In this document: piece after piece, positions 33,733 to 42,092 of the stretch | How positions within the stretch are numbered: the first letter of the stretch is position 1 | How the letters are laid out: each line of letters opens with the position of its first letter | Source: Rhodophyticola sp. | Lineage (GTDB): Bacteria > Pseudomonadota > Alphaproteobacteria > Rhodobacterales > Rhodobacteraceae | Length of the DNA: 44,220 nucleotides | Reading direction: 5' to 3' | NCBI GenBank assembly: GCA_028279315.1 | Contig: JANQNZ010000183.1 | Span: 1-44,220, forward strand | Notes under the pieces: generated by a model | What the model was told of the DNA's origin: nothing | Database searches by the model: none | What the model saw: only the letters and a program-made list of their open reading frames with translations | Translations under genes and position numbers: made by a program

Positions 33733-33999
33733 ATGGCAGGCGAAATGGAACAGGAACTGGCGGCGCTCCGCCGCGAGGTGGAGGTGCTGAACGCGCATCG
33801 GTTCATTCGGATGCATAACTCGGTGCCGCGTATTCTTTTGTTCAATTTCGCCCGGGGGCTGGCCTTTGGCCTTGGGACGGTTCTGGGGGCGTCCCTGCTT
33901 CTGTCGGTTGTCGCTTGGTCGGTGGCCCAGGTGGAGTTTCTGCCTGTGATCGGCGAATGGGCGGCGGAGATTGCGCGCCAGATGGAGCTGGCACGGTAG
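33733..33999 (+). CDS. DUF5665 small membrane protein
   Basis: An 88-residue protein with a charged helical N-terminus (MEQELAALRREVEVLNAHRF) and one or two membrane helices (RGLAFGLGTVLGASLLLSVVAW). It matches the DUF5665 family, found next to varied genes. It lies six bases after the ABM gene and is probably co-transcribed with it. Inner membrane; role unknown. Confidence 0.82.
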   Translation: MAGEMEQELAALRREVEVLNAHRFIRMHNSVPRILLFNFARGLAFGLGTVLGASLLLSVVAWSVAQVEFLPVIGEWAAEIARQMELAR

Positions 34000-34070
34000 G
34001 GCGTTGGTGAGGTGTGGCAATGGATTGAGCCGCAACCTGTATTGCGCGGCCCCGCTGAACATACTTAGTT

Positions 34071-34259
34071 CTACATACCCTGCCCGAATAGTGCGCCGAA
34101 GGCGCCGGGCATCGCCAGGCCGCCCGGGCGGCCTGGCGATTTGGTTGATCCTAGTGCTGAGATCGGAGCGAGGCCGGATGTGGCTGGGATAAAGCGCCTC
34201 CGCTCAACGGTCGGATCGCCAGTCCCCGGCCTGCCGATGCCCGGCCTCCCGTTGCGCAT
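34071..34259 (+). repeat. Dispersed ~200-bp repeat, copy 2
   Basis: Aligns with the reverse complement of 22559-22788 across its whole length, lacking the ~40-base nested hairpin. It contains the palindrome ccaggccgcccgggcggcct (34115-34134, closing g at 34136) and gcgccgaaggcgc. It ends two bases before a REP unit. The gap 34000-34383 otherwise holds no gene. Confidence 0.8.
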
Positions 34260-34261
34260 GT

Positions 34262-34283
34262 GTAGGGCGGGACTTGTCCCGCC
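34262..34283 (+). repeat. REP unit, fourth copy
   Basis: Identical in all 22 positions to the units at 17114-17135 and 17379-17400 (gtagggcggga, then cttgtcccgcc). It lies 17 kb from the RAYT gene, between copy 2 of the larger repeat and the zf-TFIIB gene. Confidence 0.92.
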
Positions 34284-34383
34284 ATGACCCACCCCATCCG
34301 CTGATTGACTTTGCCTATCAGGATTTGTCGAACCCCATAGTCACGCCTATCTCTGAAAGGAAACGGCTCAAGAAGATCGACCC

Positions 34384-34626
34384 ATGCAATGCCCCATCGA
34401 CGGAACCCAATTGGTCATGGCCGACCGCCAGGGGGTTGAGATCGACTATTGCCCGCAATGCCGGGGGGTGTGGCTGGACCGCGGCGAGCTCGACAAAATC
34501 ATCGAGCGCTCGATGCCGGCCGCGCGGGCGCCTGCCGATGATTACGATCAGGGGCCGGACCGCTCCTCCAGCTATCGCAAGAAGAAGCGGCGCGGGTCCT
34601 TCCTGGACGACATCTTTGATTTCTGA
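34384..34626 (+). CDS. zf-TFIIB domain-containing protein
   Basis: An 80-residue protein with a zinc ribbon of the zf-TFIIB type: MQCPIDGTQL and CPQCRGVWLDRGELDKI, giving Cys-x(n)-Cys-x-x-Cys metal ligands and the GVWLDRGEL signature. The C-terminal half is charged (YRKKKRRGSFLDDIFDF). Such proteins probably bind nucleic acids or partner proteins; role unknown. Convergent with the next gene. Confidence 0.9.
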   Translation: MQCPIDGTQLVMADRQGVEIDYCPQCRGVWLDRGELDKIIERSMPAARAPADDYDQGPDRSSSYRKKKRRGSFLDDIFDF

Positions 34627-34632
34627 GCGCCG

Positions 34633-35385
34633 CTACCGCGCCTGACGGAGCATCCAGAGCAGATCGCTGATCGCGTCATAGCGGCGCTTGAGGTCCATGA
34701 AGGCTTGGGTCTCGTCGGCCTCAGGCGTTGCTTTGAAAAGCAGGTCGGGGATTTCGTAGAGGCGCATCTGGTCCCCCAAAGGCGACACCCGTCCGCCCGC
34801 GCGGATTTTATCGTCGCGGCTGAACCCATCTTCCTCAACCCAAGTGAACCGGTTCGCCGCGGTTTCGGCCAAGAGATGCTGGCGGAGAGGGGCATAAGCC
34901 TCGTGATCGCCCCCAAGCCCAACCGCGATCAGCGTCAGGGGGCGGAGATGGTGGCATATGGCCTGGGCCGCCCATACCGGATCAATCCGGTCGCTCAGAT
35001 CAAGCAGCCCGACCAGCGCGGTGACAGAGGCAAGCGCGCGGATCTTCTGGGCGTCGGGCGTCACTTCAAGCGCGATGCTGCTGAGCCCCTGATGCCAGTC
35101 GATCGGATCGGAGACCGTCAGGCCCGGATGCGGTTCGGCCACGGTTGGCGCGGCGCGGGGACGCTCGATTTGGGGGAAATGGGCCTGGGCGTCGGCAATC
35201 ACCACCGTCATCGGATTGATCGAGGTGGGGAACCCGGCGGGCCAGATCCCGTCGGGCGTCTCTGTCAGCAGTGCCCGGCGATGGGCGGTCGCGGCCTGAT
35301 CGGACAAGGCGGCAGCCGACTTGATCCGCCGCACCGCGCTGGGGGCGTAAAGGAACCGTGTGGGATCAGGCGGCAGAGCGGTCAT
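34633..35385 (-). CDS. Hypothetical protein (250 aa)
   Basis: A 250-residue soluble protein without signal peptide or membrane segments. The middle (LIAVGLGGDHEAYAPLRQHLLAETA) looks alpha/beta, and the C-terminus (FMDLKRRYDAISDLLWMLRQAR) is a basic helix. I do not recognise the family. Codon use and GC match neighbours, and the frame is long and closed by a clean stop, so it is likely real. It is followed on the same strand by small secreted-protein genes. Confidence 0.7.
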   Translation of the reverse strand: MTALPPDPTRFLYAPSAVRRIKSAAALSDQAATAHRRALLTETPDGIWPAGFPTSINPMTVVIADAQAHFPQIERPRAAPTVAEPHPGLTVSDPIDWHQGLSSIALEVTPDAQKIRALASVTALVGLLDLSDRIDPVWAAQAICHHLRPLTLIAVGLGGDHEAYAPLRQHLLAETAANRFTWVEEDGFSRDDKIRAGGRVSPLGDQMRLYEIPDLLFKATPEADETQAFMDLKRRYDAISDLLWMLRQAR

Positions 35386-35396
35386 GGATCCGGACC

Positions 35397-35669
35397 TTAC
35401 TCGTCAGCGGGGCAAATCCGAACCAATTGTTCGGCGCAGCGCTCATCGGTGCAGGTGATGCTTTCCACCTCCATCCCGCGGCGCAGGCGGACGGTGCCGC
35501 CGGTGGGCACAGTCTGCACGGTGCAGCTTGCCTCTCCTTGCGGGCGGCCGGTGCTGAGGCTGAGGCTGAACGGCCCGTTCGACAGACCAATGCCAATGGA
35601 TTGGGCGAAAGCGGGGTTGGCAAAGGCCAGTTGGCCGATGGCGCAAAGGACAGAGATGAGACGGCGCAT
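35397..35669 (-). CDS. Small secreted protein (90 aa)
   Basis: A signal peptide (MRRLISVLCAIGQLAFANPAFA) followed by a 68-residue mature domain with four cysteines (CTVQ, CTDERCAEQ, IC), probably two disulfides. Periplasmic or extracellular; no family recognised. It shares orientation with the 250-residue gene downstream and may be in one operon with it. Confidence 0.65.
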   Translation of the reverse strand: MRRLISVLCAIGQLAFANPAFAQSIGIGLSNGPFSLSLSTGRPQGEASCTVQTVPTGGTVRLRRGMEVESITCTDERCAEQLVRICPADE

Positions 35670-35731
35670 GGGATGCTTCCTCGAATTGTGGTTTCGAGGG
35701 TCTGTCGGGCGGTGGGTTCGGAGGGTTCAAT

Positions 35732-36160
35732 CTAAGCCGACGGCGCGGTGGTGCAGGCCCGGAAGGCGGCGACGGCAGGGGCGGCGCCGTCGAGGGAGAG
35801 GGGGAGCGCTGTGTCTCCGGTCAGCGCCGTGGCGGTCACATTGAACTCCAACCCGTCGAGCACATTGCCGAAGCCTTGATCGGTGACGGTCAACGCCCGA
35901 CCGCCTTCGGAGAGTTGATGTCGGTCGGTGGTGATGAATATCGGATTGGGGCCGTCGAAGCGGATGCCAAAGACCGGCGCATCGGGCCAGGGCAGGGGCG
36001 TGGTCAGGGTGATGGTGTAGAGCGGACCCGCCGGGTCGTAAGTGAGGCGCGCGCTGGCCTCGGGCGTCTCATGGGTGAGGGTGCAGAGGCGGCCGTCTGT
36101 GCCGGCCTCCCAAGCCTGGGCGGGCAGCGTGGTGAGGAGAAGGGCGAGAAGCGCGCGCAT
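35732..36160 (-). CDS. Hypothetical secreted protein (142 aa)
   Basis: Signal peptide MRALLALLLTTLPAQAWEAG, then a beta-rich mature part with one Cys pair (C27 region CTLTHET and CTTAPSA at the end). No family recognised. Same strand as its neighbours on both sides. Confidence 0.65.
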   Translation of the reverse strand: MRALLALLLTTLPAQAWEAGTDGRLCTLTHETPEASARLTYDPAGPLYTITLTTPLPWPDAPVFGIRFDGPNPIFITTDRHQLSEGGRALTVTDQGFGNVLDGLEFNVTATALTGDTALPLSLDGAAPAVAAFRACTTAPSA

Positions 36161-36204
36161 GATAAAAGACCTAGGGCCGGTTTTGTCGTTGCCCAGAGAG
36201 AGGC

Positions 36205-37290
36205 CTAATTCACACGCCGCACCTCCTCGAAGGTATGGCCGAAACGGCTGAGCTCACCAGTCACCTCCAGGACGTCGCCGACACGGAGACCGGGGTCAAA
36301 TTCCTGGCCGAACCGGCACAGCATCATGTTCTGGTCCAGCGCGTCCGTCGGCGCGAGACGGACGCATCCGCGCAGTTTGAAATAAGTTTCGATCCCGGTG
36401 ACCTTATATTGGACGGTCGCAGTTGGGTTCGTCGTGACCCGATTCCACAGCTCAGGAACACCGTCATAGCCGACAAAGATGTGAAGCGTGACCCCAAGCA
36501 TGGGAATGCTCAGGATGTTCATCAGGCGGCGACGGGATTTGCGAACGCGGGTCGCCAACCGTGTCACCGGTGGGCGGAGGCCATGGTTGAGGCAATAGGG
36601 GGTGACGATCAGCGCGAAAGCGACAGAGCTGAGGAACCAGACACTGTCGAGCCATGCATCCAGTGAGGCGGTCTGCACGGTTGATCCAAAGCGCAGCGCG
36701 ATCAGCGAGCCAATAAACAGGATCAAAAGCGGCAAGGCCGTCACGACATCCCAAATATCGCGGGGCCGAGGGGGCGCGGTGGCCTCTGCGGCATCCTCCC
36801 GAGCGGCCTCATCCCGCCGCTGGGCGCGCTGGAACCGTTCAAGATGCCGCGCCCCCGCGATTTCCTCCTCCGCGGGGCGGTATGATAGGCCAAAGGGGAA
36901 GATCATCAGCGCGAAAAGGATCGCGACAGCGGTTGCGACATATGCAAACGCCTCAAATCCCCATTCGGATGGCACAAAGGCGCGGTCATTGCGTAACGCG
37001 GCGTGGAAGAACCCAATTGAGACCAGTAGCCAGAGCGCATTGAAGGCGACGAAGACAACCCGCCGACCTTTCCGGACGGTGGACCGCAAGATGCTCTCAT
37101 GCAGATTGGGTAAAAGGTAGAGGCAGGTCATCAGGAACGAGAACAGGCCAAAGCCCGCAATCGTGCCCCAAACCGCCAGTGGCGGCCCGATATAGTGGGT
37201 CCAAGCAGTGATAATCAGGGCGGTGCAGTAAAGCCCAAACACCCCGATGATCCGCGCGCCCAGATCGGTGAATAAGAGCCCCCAACGCAT
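36205..37290 (-). CDS. Membrane protein with C-terminal periplasmic domain
   Basis: A 361-residue protein with about seven transmembrane helices (around 12-30, 36-58, 78-96, 114-134, 183-202, 216-235 and 256-275), with a charged cytoplasmic loop (ERFQRAQRRDEAAREDAAEA) between helices 4 and 5. The last ~85 residues (VQYKVTGIETYFKLRGCVRL..., VGDVLEVTGELSRFG) read like a small OB-like beta-barrel. No family recognised. Inner membrane. Confidence 0.7.
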   Translation of the reverse strand: MRWGLLFTDLGARIIGVFGLYCTALIITAWTHYIGPPLAVWGTIAGFGLFSFLMTCLYLLPNLHESILRSTVRKGRRVVFVAFNALWLLVSIGFFHAALRNDRAFVPSEWGFEAFAYVATAVAILFALMIFPFGLSYRPAEEEIAGARHLERFQRAQRRDEAAREDAAEATAPPRPRDIWDVVTALPLLILFIGSLIALRFGSTVQTASLDAWLDSVWFLSSVAFALIVTPYCLNHGLRPPVTRLATRVRKSRRRLMNILSIPMLGVTLHIFVGYDGVPELWNRVTTNPTATVQYKVTGIETYFKLRGCVRLAPTDALDQNMMLCRFGQEFDPGLRVGDVLEVTGELSRFGHTFEEVRRVN

Positions 37291-37413
37291 CGGTTGATAT
37301 TCCGTTAATGGTTACGTTTTCACAGGAAGGTGACCCGGTATTGCGGCGGAATTGGGTTGGGTTGAGGGAGATCGCAAGGCGGCGGTTGCCCCGCGCGTCG
37401 AACCTGTGAAGGC

Positions 37414-37713
37414 TTAGTCTCGCGTCGAGGCGATGGCGGTGATTTCGGTTGTCTTGGGCGGGTTGGCGAAGGTCGGCCCGACGCGCCCGCGATAGGCGGC
37501 AAAGGCGGGGCTGTCGAGAAAGGCCTGCTTCGTCGCGTCATCGGGGAACTCTAGGACGCCGATGAATTTCACGGGGTCGTCGGTGGCGAAACAGGCATAG
37601 GTGAGCCCGGCGATGCCTTCGGATTTGAGGCCGGCGACGAGGGCGGTCATGGCGTCGGTTTGGTGGGCGTGGTCATCGGCGGATTTGAGGGTGTAGTGGA
37701 CGAGGAGGGACAT
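37414..37713 (-). CDS. Small dimeric alpha-beta-barrel protein
   Basis: A 99-residue protein: MSLLVHYTLKSADDHAHQTDAMTALVAGLKSEG and VKFIGVLEFPDDATKQAFLDSPAFAAYR give the beta-alpha-beta-beta pattern of ABM/EthD-like folds. The frame extends further upstream, but that part overlaps the divergent MmcQ gene and is not plausible. GGAGA lies ten bases before ATG 37713. Confidence 0.7.
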   Translation of the reverse strand: MSLLVHYTLKSADDHAHQTDAMTALVAGLKSEGIAGLTYACFATDDPVKFIGVLEFPDDATKQAFLDSPAFAAYRGRVGPTFANPPKTTEITAIASTRD

Positions 37714-37843
37714 GGGGGGCACGGGTCTCCATTTTGGACGCACGCGAGTGGACCCGGAATGCCTGCTCTGGTCAACGCGCAGACGGATGTGCGGATATGA
37801 AGGGCGCTTGCGTGGGTGCGCTGGGAGGCGCAGGGTTGGGGGT

Positions 37844-38197
37844 ATGACACGCGGCGAGTTCAATGCGTTTTGCGGCGGGATGAAGGCCACCTCCCATGTG
37901 GTCCAATGGGGCAATGCGGATGTGTGGAAAGTGGGGCCGAAGGTCTTTGCCATCTGCGGCTGGAACGATGGCAAGGACGCGTTCACCTTCAAAACGGGCG
38001 AGATCGCCTTCGAGGTGATGGGGAGCGAACCCGGCATCCGCCCCGCGCCGTATTTGGCGTCACGGGGGATGACATGGCTGCAGGTCTATGAAGCGGGCGC
38101 GATGAGTGATGCGGTGCTCAAAGAGCATATCGTGGAGAGTTACCGGCTGGTTGTGGCGGGGATGACGAAGAAGATGCGGGCGGAGTTGAGAATCTAG
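37844..38197 (+). CDS. MmcQ/YjbR family protein
   Basis: A 117-residue protein of the MmcQ/YjbR (CyaY-like fold) family. MTRGEFNAFCGGMKATSHVVQWGNADVWKVGPKVFAICG and PYLASRGMTWLQVYE are typical. It is annotated widely as DNA-binding, but that rests on fold similarity. Start 37844 fits the family's N-terminus; no strong ribosome site is visible. Confidence 0.88.
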   Translation: MTRGEFNAFCGGMKATSHVVQWGNADVWKVGPKVFAICGWNDGKDAFTFKTGEIAFEVMGSEPGIRPAPYLASRGMTWLQVYEAGAMSDAVLKEHIVESYRLVVAGMTKKMRAELRI

Positions 38198-38258
38198 TGA
38201 GCGCTGCCCCTAGGTTGCTATACAGACAGCAGATGTTCAGGGTTGTGGAGATACTCAA

Positions 38259-38975
38259 TTGTCAGATGGACCTATAGCGCGACTGTCTACTGCCGAGCAG
38301 TTATTAGAAGAGATTCAAGACATAAAGTCTGGTGGGTTTCGATCGAGCATTCAAACTGCCCGGCATTTGTATGCATCGGGCGATCTGCCACATAAGCTTG
38401 CCGACTTTCTAAACGCACAACAGTTCTCCTCGAAAGCAGAAGCAGCTCGCTTCCTTTCGATAAGCCCCGCGTCGGTTGAGCGTACCTTGCGGCAGAACTA
38501 CATTTCCGAGAACATGCTCTATCGAATTGAGGCTGTTGTAGTTCGAAGTCTGCACGTACCCGGCCTATCTAAAGAGCAGGCTAGCGAGTTAGAAGCGCGG
38601 CCATGGCGATTGACCGCCGGACCCAACACCCAAGCGATGATATCTTCTCTTTCCGGCAGGTTGGCGAAACTGATTGAGGCTTTGAAAGAGTCTAATGAAG
38701 TTGGATCCGAGCAATCCCCGATCAATACGCTTCAGCGAGCCCAACTCGTTGCCATGCTTGAGGCCGCACTTGCGTCGTTGCGTGGGCCAGCCGTTAATGC
38801 AAAGGAGACAGGGGCCGTCTTTAGATGGCTGGGTAGAATTCTGAAGCGTAGCGGGGAGAAATCGGTTGAGCGAAACGTCACCGATGCAATGAACTCGGCG
38901 TTTTCGGAGGGCGTAGAGTTGATTGGCGAATTAGCGCAGCAGCCCGGGCTCAGCGATATAGATAAGATTGTCTGA
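38259..38975 (+). CDS. Orphan helical protein with HTH-like segment, AT-richer
   Basis: A 238-residue protein starting at TTG 38259, with GGAG nine bases upstream. SSKAEAARFLSISPASVERTLRQN (about 57-80) looks like a helix-turn-helix. The rest is helical and polar. The DNA is clearly less GC-rich than the surroundings: 57 of 120 bases in 38281-38400 are G or C, against 40 of 60 in 38041-38100. Codon choice also differs (tta, aga, ata codons). This points to recent acquisition. Function unknown; possibly a regulator or part of a defence gene. Confidence 0.65.
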   Translation: MSDGPIARLSTAEQLLEEIQDIKSGGFRSSIQTARHLYASGDLPHKLADFLNAQQFSSKAEAARFLSISPASVERTLRQNYISENMLYRIEAVVVRSLHVPGLSKEQASELEARPWRLTAGPNTQAMISSLSGRLAKLIEALKESNEVGSEQSPINTLQRAQLVAMLEAALASLRGPAVNAKETGAVFRWLGRILKRSGEKSVERNVTDAMNSAFSEGVELIGELAQQPGLSDIDKIV

Positions 38976-38980
38976 ACTAA

Positions 38981-41176
38981 TCACCTCTTCCTCCGCTTCA
39001 CATTCCCACCCCTTTGCCCAGGCCGTCCCGCCGTCGACCGCCCCTCCGCTTTCGCAGCCCCCTCAACCGCCGCTTCCACCGCGGATTGCCGGGCCAGCGG
39101 GTCGTCGGACACCACCAAATCCACCGTTTCCAGCCGTTTGATCTCATCCCTGATCCGGGCGGCTTCTTCAAATTCCAGGTTCTCCGCCGCTTTGCGCATC
39201 TGATCACGGAGGCCCGCCAGATGCGCCTCCAAATTGGCACCATGGAGCGGTTTGTCGATCTTCGCCGTCACCCGGTTCATGTCCACATCGCCCTGGTAGA
39301 GCCCGGCCAGGATGTCATCGACATTCTTCTTCACGGTCTCCGGCGTGATCCCATGTTCTTCGTTATAGGCCAATTGTTTAGCGCGTCGCCGCTCAGTCTC
39401 GCGGATGGCGCGTTCCATCGAGCCCGTCACACCATCAGCATACATGATCACCCGGCCATCGACGTTTCGGGCGGCGCGCCCGATGGTCTGCACCAGCGAG
39501 GTCTCAGACCGCAAAAACCCCTCCTTATCCGCATCCAGGATCGCGACCAGACCGCATTCGGGGATATCCAGCCCCTCCCGCAAGAGGTTGATCCCGATCA
39601 GCACATCGAAGGCGCCAAGGCGTAGGTCACGCAGGATTTCGATCCGCTCCAGCGTGTCGATATCGGAATGCATATAGCGGACCTTGATGCCCTGTTCGTG
39701 CATGTATTCGGTCAGGTCCTCGGCCATACGTTTCGTCAGCGTGGTGACCAGCGTGCGATAGCCATCGGCGGCCACTTTCCGCACCTCGTCCAGCAGATCG
39801 TCCACCTGCATCTCCACAGGCCGGATTTCCACCTGCGGGTCCAGAAGGCCCGTGGGGCGGATCACCTGTTCGGTGAAGACACCGCCGGATTGGTCGAGTT
39901 CCCAGGATTGCGGCGTGGCGCTGACGAACACCGATTGCGGCCGCATCGCATCCCATTCCTCGAATTTCAGCGGTCGGTTGTCCATGCAGGAGGGCAGGCG
40001 GAACCCGTGTTCAGCCAGCGTGAATTTCCGTCGATAGTCACCCCGATACATGCCGCCGATCTGTGGGACCGAGACATGGGATTCGTCGGCAAACACAATC
40101 GCGTTGTCGGGGATGTATTCGAAGAGCGTCGGGGGCGGTTCGCCGGGGGCGCGGCCGGTTAGATAACGCGAATAATTCTCGATCCCGTTGCAGACGCCGG
40201 TCGCCTCCAACATCTCCAGGTCGAAATTCGTGCGTTGTTCCAGACGTTGGGCTTCCAGAAGCTTGCCTTCGCCGATCAACTGGTCGAGCCGGGTGACCAG
40301 TTCCGCTTTGATGCCTTTGATCGCCTGCTGCATGGTGGGGCGCGGGGTGACGTAGTGGGAATTGGCATAGACCCGGATCTTATCGAAACTGTCGGTCTTT
40401 TCGCCGGTGAGCGGGTCAAATTCGGTGATCGACTCCAATTCCTCCCCGAAGAAAGACAGCTTCCAGGCCCGGTCGTCCAAATGCGCGGGCCAAATCTCCA
40501 GACTGTCGCCGCGCACGCGGAAGGCGCCGCGCTGGAACGCCTGGTCATTGCGCCGGTACTGCTGCGCGACCAGATCGGCCATGACCTTCCGCTGATCGTA
40601 TTCCTTGCCCACGTGCAAATCCTGGGTCATCGCGCCATAGGTCTCGACCGAGCCAATGCCGTAGATGCAAGAAACCGAGGCGACGATGATCACGTCATTA
40701 CGTTCCAGAAGCGCGCGGGTGGCCGAATGGCGCATCCGGTCGATCTGTTCGTTGATCTGGGATTCCTTCTCGATATAGGTGTCCGAGCGGGGCACATAGG
40801 CCTCGGGCTGGTAGTAGTCGTAATAGCTGACGAAATACTCCACCGCATTGTCGGGGAAGAAGCCTTTGAACTCGCCGTAGAGTTGCGCGGCCAAGGTCTT
40901 GTTTGGGGCGAGGATAATGGCCGGGCGCTGCGTCTTTTCAATCACCTTGGCCATGGTGAAGGTCTTGCCGGTGCCGGTGGCCCCCAGAAGCACCTGATTC
41001 TGTTCCAGCGCGTCGATGCCGTCTGTCAGTTCGGCAATCGCGGTCGGCTGATCGCCCGCCGGCGCGAAATCCGTGTGCATGACGAACCGTTTACCATCTT
41101 CGAGCTTCAGATGATCACGCAATTGATCCACGGACCGGCCAAGATCCGGCATCTGTTCTGGGGAGTTGTTATGCAT
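38981..41176 (-). CDS. uvrB: Excinuclease ABC subunit B
   Basis: A 731-residue DNA-repair helicase-like protein that verifies damage after UvrA loading and positions UvrC. Walker A is GATGTGKT (63-70 region); the beta-hairpin region is [20 protein letters not shown]; the helicase motifs [15 protein letters not shown] and the C-terminal UVR motif ([28 protein letters not shown]) are all present. Length is in the family's range, with a basic tail. A candidate LexA box lies upstream. Convergent with the orphan HTH gene. Confidence 0.97.
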   Translation of the reverse strand: MHNNSPEQMPDLGRSVDQLRDHLKLEDGKRFVMHTDFAPAGDQPTAIAELTDGIDALEQNQVLLGATGTGKTFTMAKVIEKTQRPAIILAPNKTLAAQLYGEFKGFFPDNAVEYFVSYYDYYQPEAYVPRSDTYIEKESQINEQIDRMRHSATRALLERNDVIIVASVSCIYGIGSVETYGAMTQDLHVGKEYDQRKVMADLVAQQYRRNDQAFQRGAFRVRGDSLEIWPAHLDDRAWKLSFFGEELESITEFDPLTGEKTDSFDKIRVYANSHYVTPRPTMQQAIKGIKAELVTRLDQLIGEGKLLEAQRLEQRTNFDLEMLEATGVCNGIENYSRYLTGRAPGEPPPTLFEYIPDNAIVFADESHVSVPQIGGMYRGDYRRKFTLAEHGFRLPSCMDNRPLKFEEWDAMRPQSVFVSATPQSWELDQSGGVFTEQVIRPTGLLDPQVEIRPVEMQVDDLLDEVRKVAADGYRTLVTTLTKRMAEDLTEYMHEQGIKVRYMHSDIDTLERIEILRDLRLGAFDVLIGINLLREGLDIPECGLVAILDADKEGFLRSETSLVQTIGRAARNVDGRVIMYADGVTGSMERAIRETERRRAKQLAYNEEHGITPETVKKNVDDILAGLYQGDVDMNRVTAKIDKPLHGANLEAHLAGLRDQMRKAAENLEFEEAARIRDEIKRLETVDLVVSDDPLARQSAVEAAVEGAAKAEGRSTAGRPGQRGGNVKRRKR

Positions 41177-41204
41177 GGGAACCCTCTTCGGACAGCTTTA
41201 GAAT

Positions 41205-41219
41205 GGTCCTATTTTGTTC
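41205..41219 (-). promoter_or_regulatory. Candidate LexA box upstream of uvrB
   Basis: On the minus strand GAAC-AAAATAG-GACC lies 28 bases before the uvrB start. It matches 7 of 8 positions of GAAC-N7-GAAC, the direct-repeat SOS box described for Rhodobacter LexA. UvrB is often SOS-regulated, so a true site is plausible. Confidence 0.4.
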
Positions 41220-41385
41220 CGGTTCAAGCCCTGAATGCGTGGGACCCGTGTGCCCCCTGACGACCCTTGCCAAATGGTTAAGGAAACGCATGGGCTTTGA
41301 GACAAAAACACACAACTTTAAGGAGAGTTTTTTATTGCAATGAATTCAACGCTCGCCTACCTTCGACATGCAAGCAGCAGAAGCG

Positions 41386-41445
41386 GTTGCCAGTCGGGGT
41401 CGAACACCCACCCCACCCCTCGCTCCCTCGATTCCGATTGGCAAC
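41386..41445 (+). other. 18-bp intergenic hairpin with C-rich loop
   Basis: gttgccagtcggggtcga (41386-41403) can pair with tcgattccgattggcaac (41428-41445). In plus-strand RNA all 18 positions pair, with three as G-U; in minus-strand RNA the same three would be A-C mismatches. The 24-base loop is almost pure C and A. Only this structure stands out in the 384-bp gap 41177-41560; no gene or second copy is seen. Confidence 0.55.
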
Positions 41446-41560
41446 CAACTCTGCGGTTCCGCTCCCCCCAAGCGAAGCGCGACAGCATTTCCGTTGCATT
41501 GGGCGCCTGTCTTGACGGATAAAGCGCGCAACTGACGATTGGACTGCCAAGGTGGCCCCC

Positions 41561-41872
41561 ATGCGTGCACGTATCTATCAACCTGCCAAGACTGCGATGT
41601 CTTCCGGCGCGGCCAAGACCCATCATTGGGTGCTGGAATTCGCCCCGGCCTCACCGCGCCAGGTGGATCCGCTGATGGGCTGGACCTCATCCGACGATAT
41701 GAACAGCCAGGTGCGGCTGAGTTTCGACACGCTTGAAGCGGCGAAAGCCTATGCCGAGGATCACGGGATCGACGCGCTGGTGTTTCAGCCGAAGAAGCGC
41801 AAACCCAATATCCGCCCCCGTGGCTATGGTGAGAACTTCGCGACCGATCGGCGCGGGGCGTGGACGCATTAA
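41561..41872 (+). CDS. ETC complex I subunit, NDUFS4-like
   Basis: A 103-residue protein of the NDUFS4/AQDQ family (18-kDa complex I accessory subunit). [16 protein letters not shown] and [33 protein letters not shown] are characteristic, as is [11 protein letters not shown] at the end. In alphaproteobacteria this supernumerary subunit joins NADH:quinone oxidoreductase at its peripheral arm. AAGG lies upstream of ATG 41561. Confidence 0.92.
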   Translation: MRARIYQPAKTAMSSGAAKTHHWVLEFAPASPRQVDPLMGWTSSDDMNSQVRLSFDTLEAAKAYAEDHGIDALVFQPKKRKPNIRPRGYGENFATDRRGAWTH

Positions 41873-42092
41873 ACCGCTATTTCCTAAACCTCAAAGCTTG
41901 GGCAAAGGCGCGGCGGGCGCCGGTCGGTTCTGTGACGTCGCGCGTCGCCACATGTTGAGAACTGGGTCGCTGGCAGAGCGTCTTGGTTAAGGTCCGCGGC
42001 CATAATTCTGCCCTGGGCTTGGTGTAAGGCGTCAAATCACCGATAATGGTAGAGAGTCGGCCCCGACCAGGGGTTGGAGTGTATCGAGTAAA

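Noticed and set aside
41340..41522. 60-codon frame across the intergenic hairpin
   Set aside because: The only ribosome-site-like sequence is too far from the ATG, and the frame is explained by the hairpin arms and a C-rich loop.
41930..42060. tRNA-like words between the NDUFS4-like and glycosyltransferase genes
   Set aside because: No acceptor or T-arm pairing could be drawn; only the gene at 43163-43239 forms a cloverleaf.
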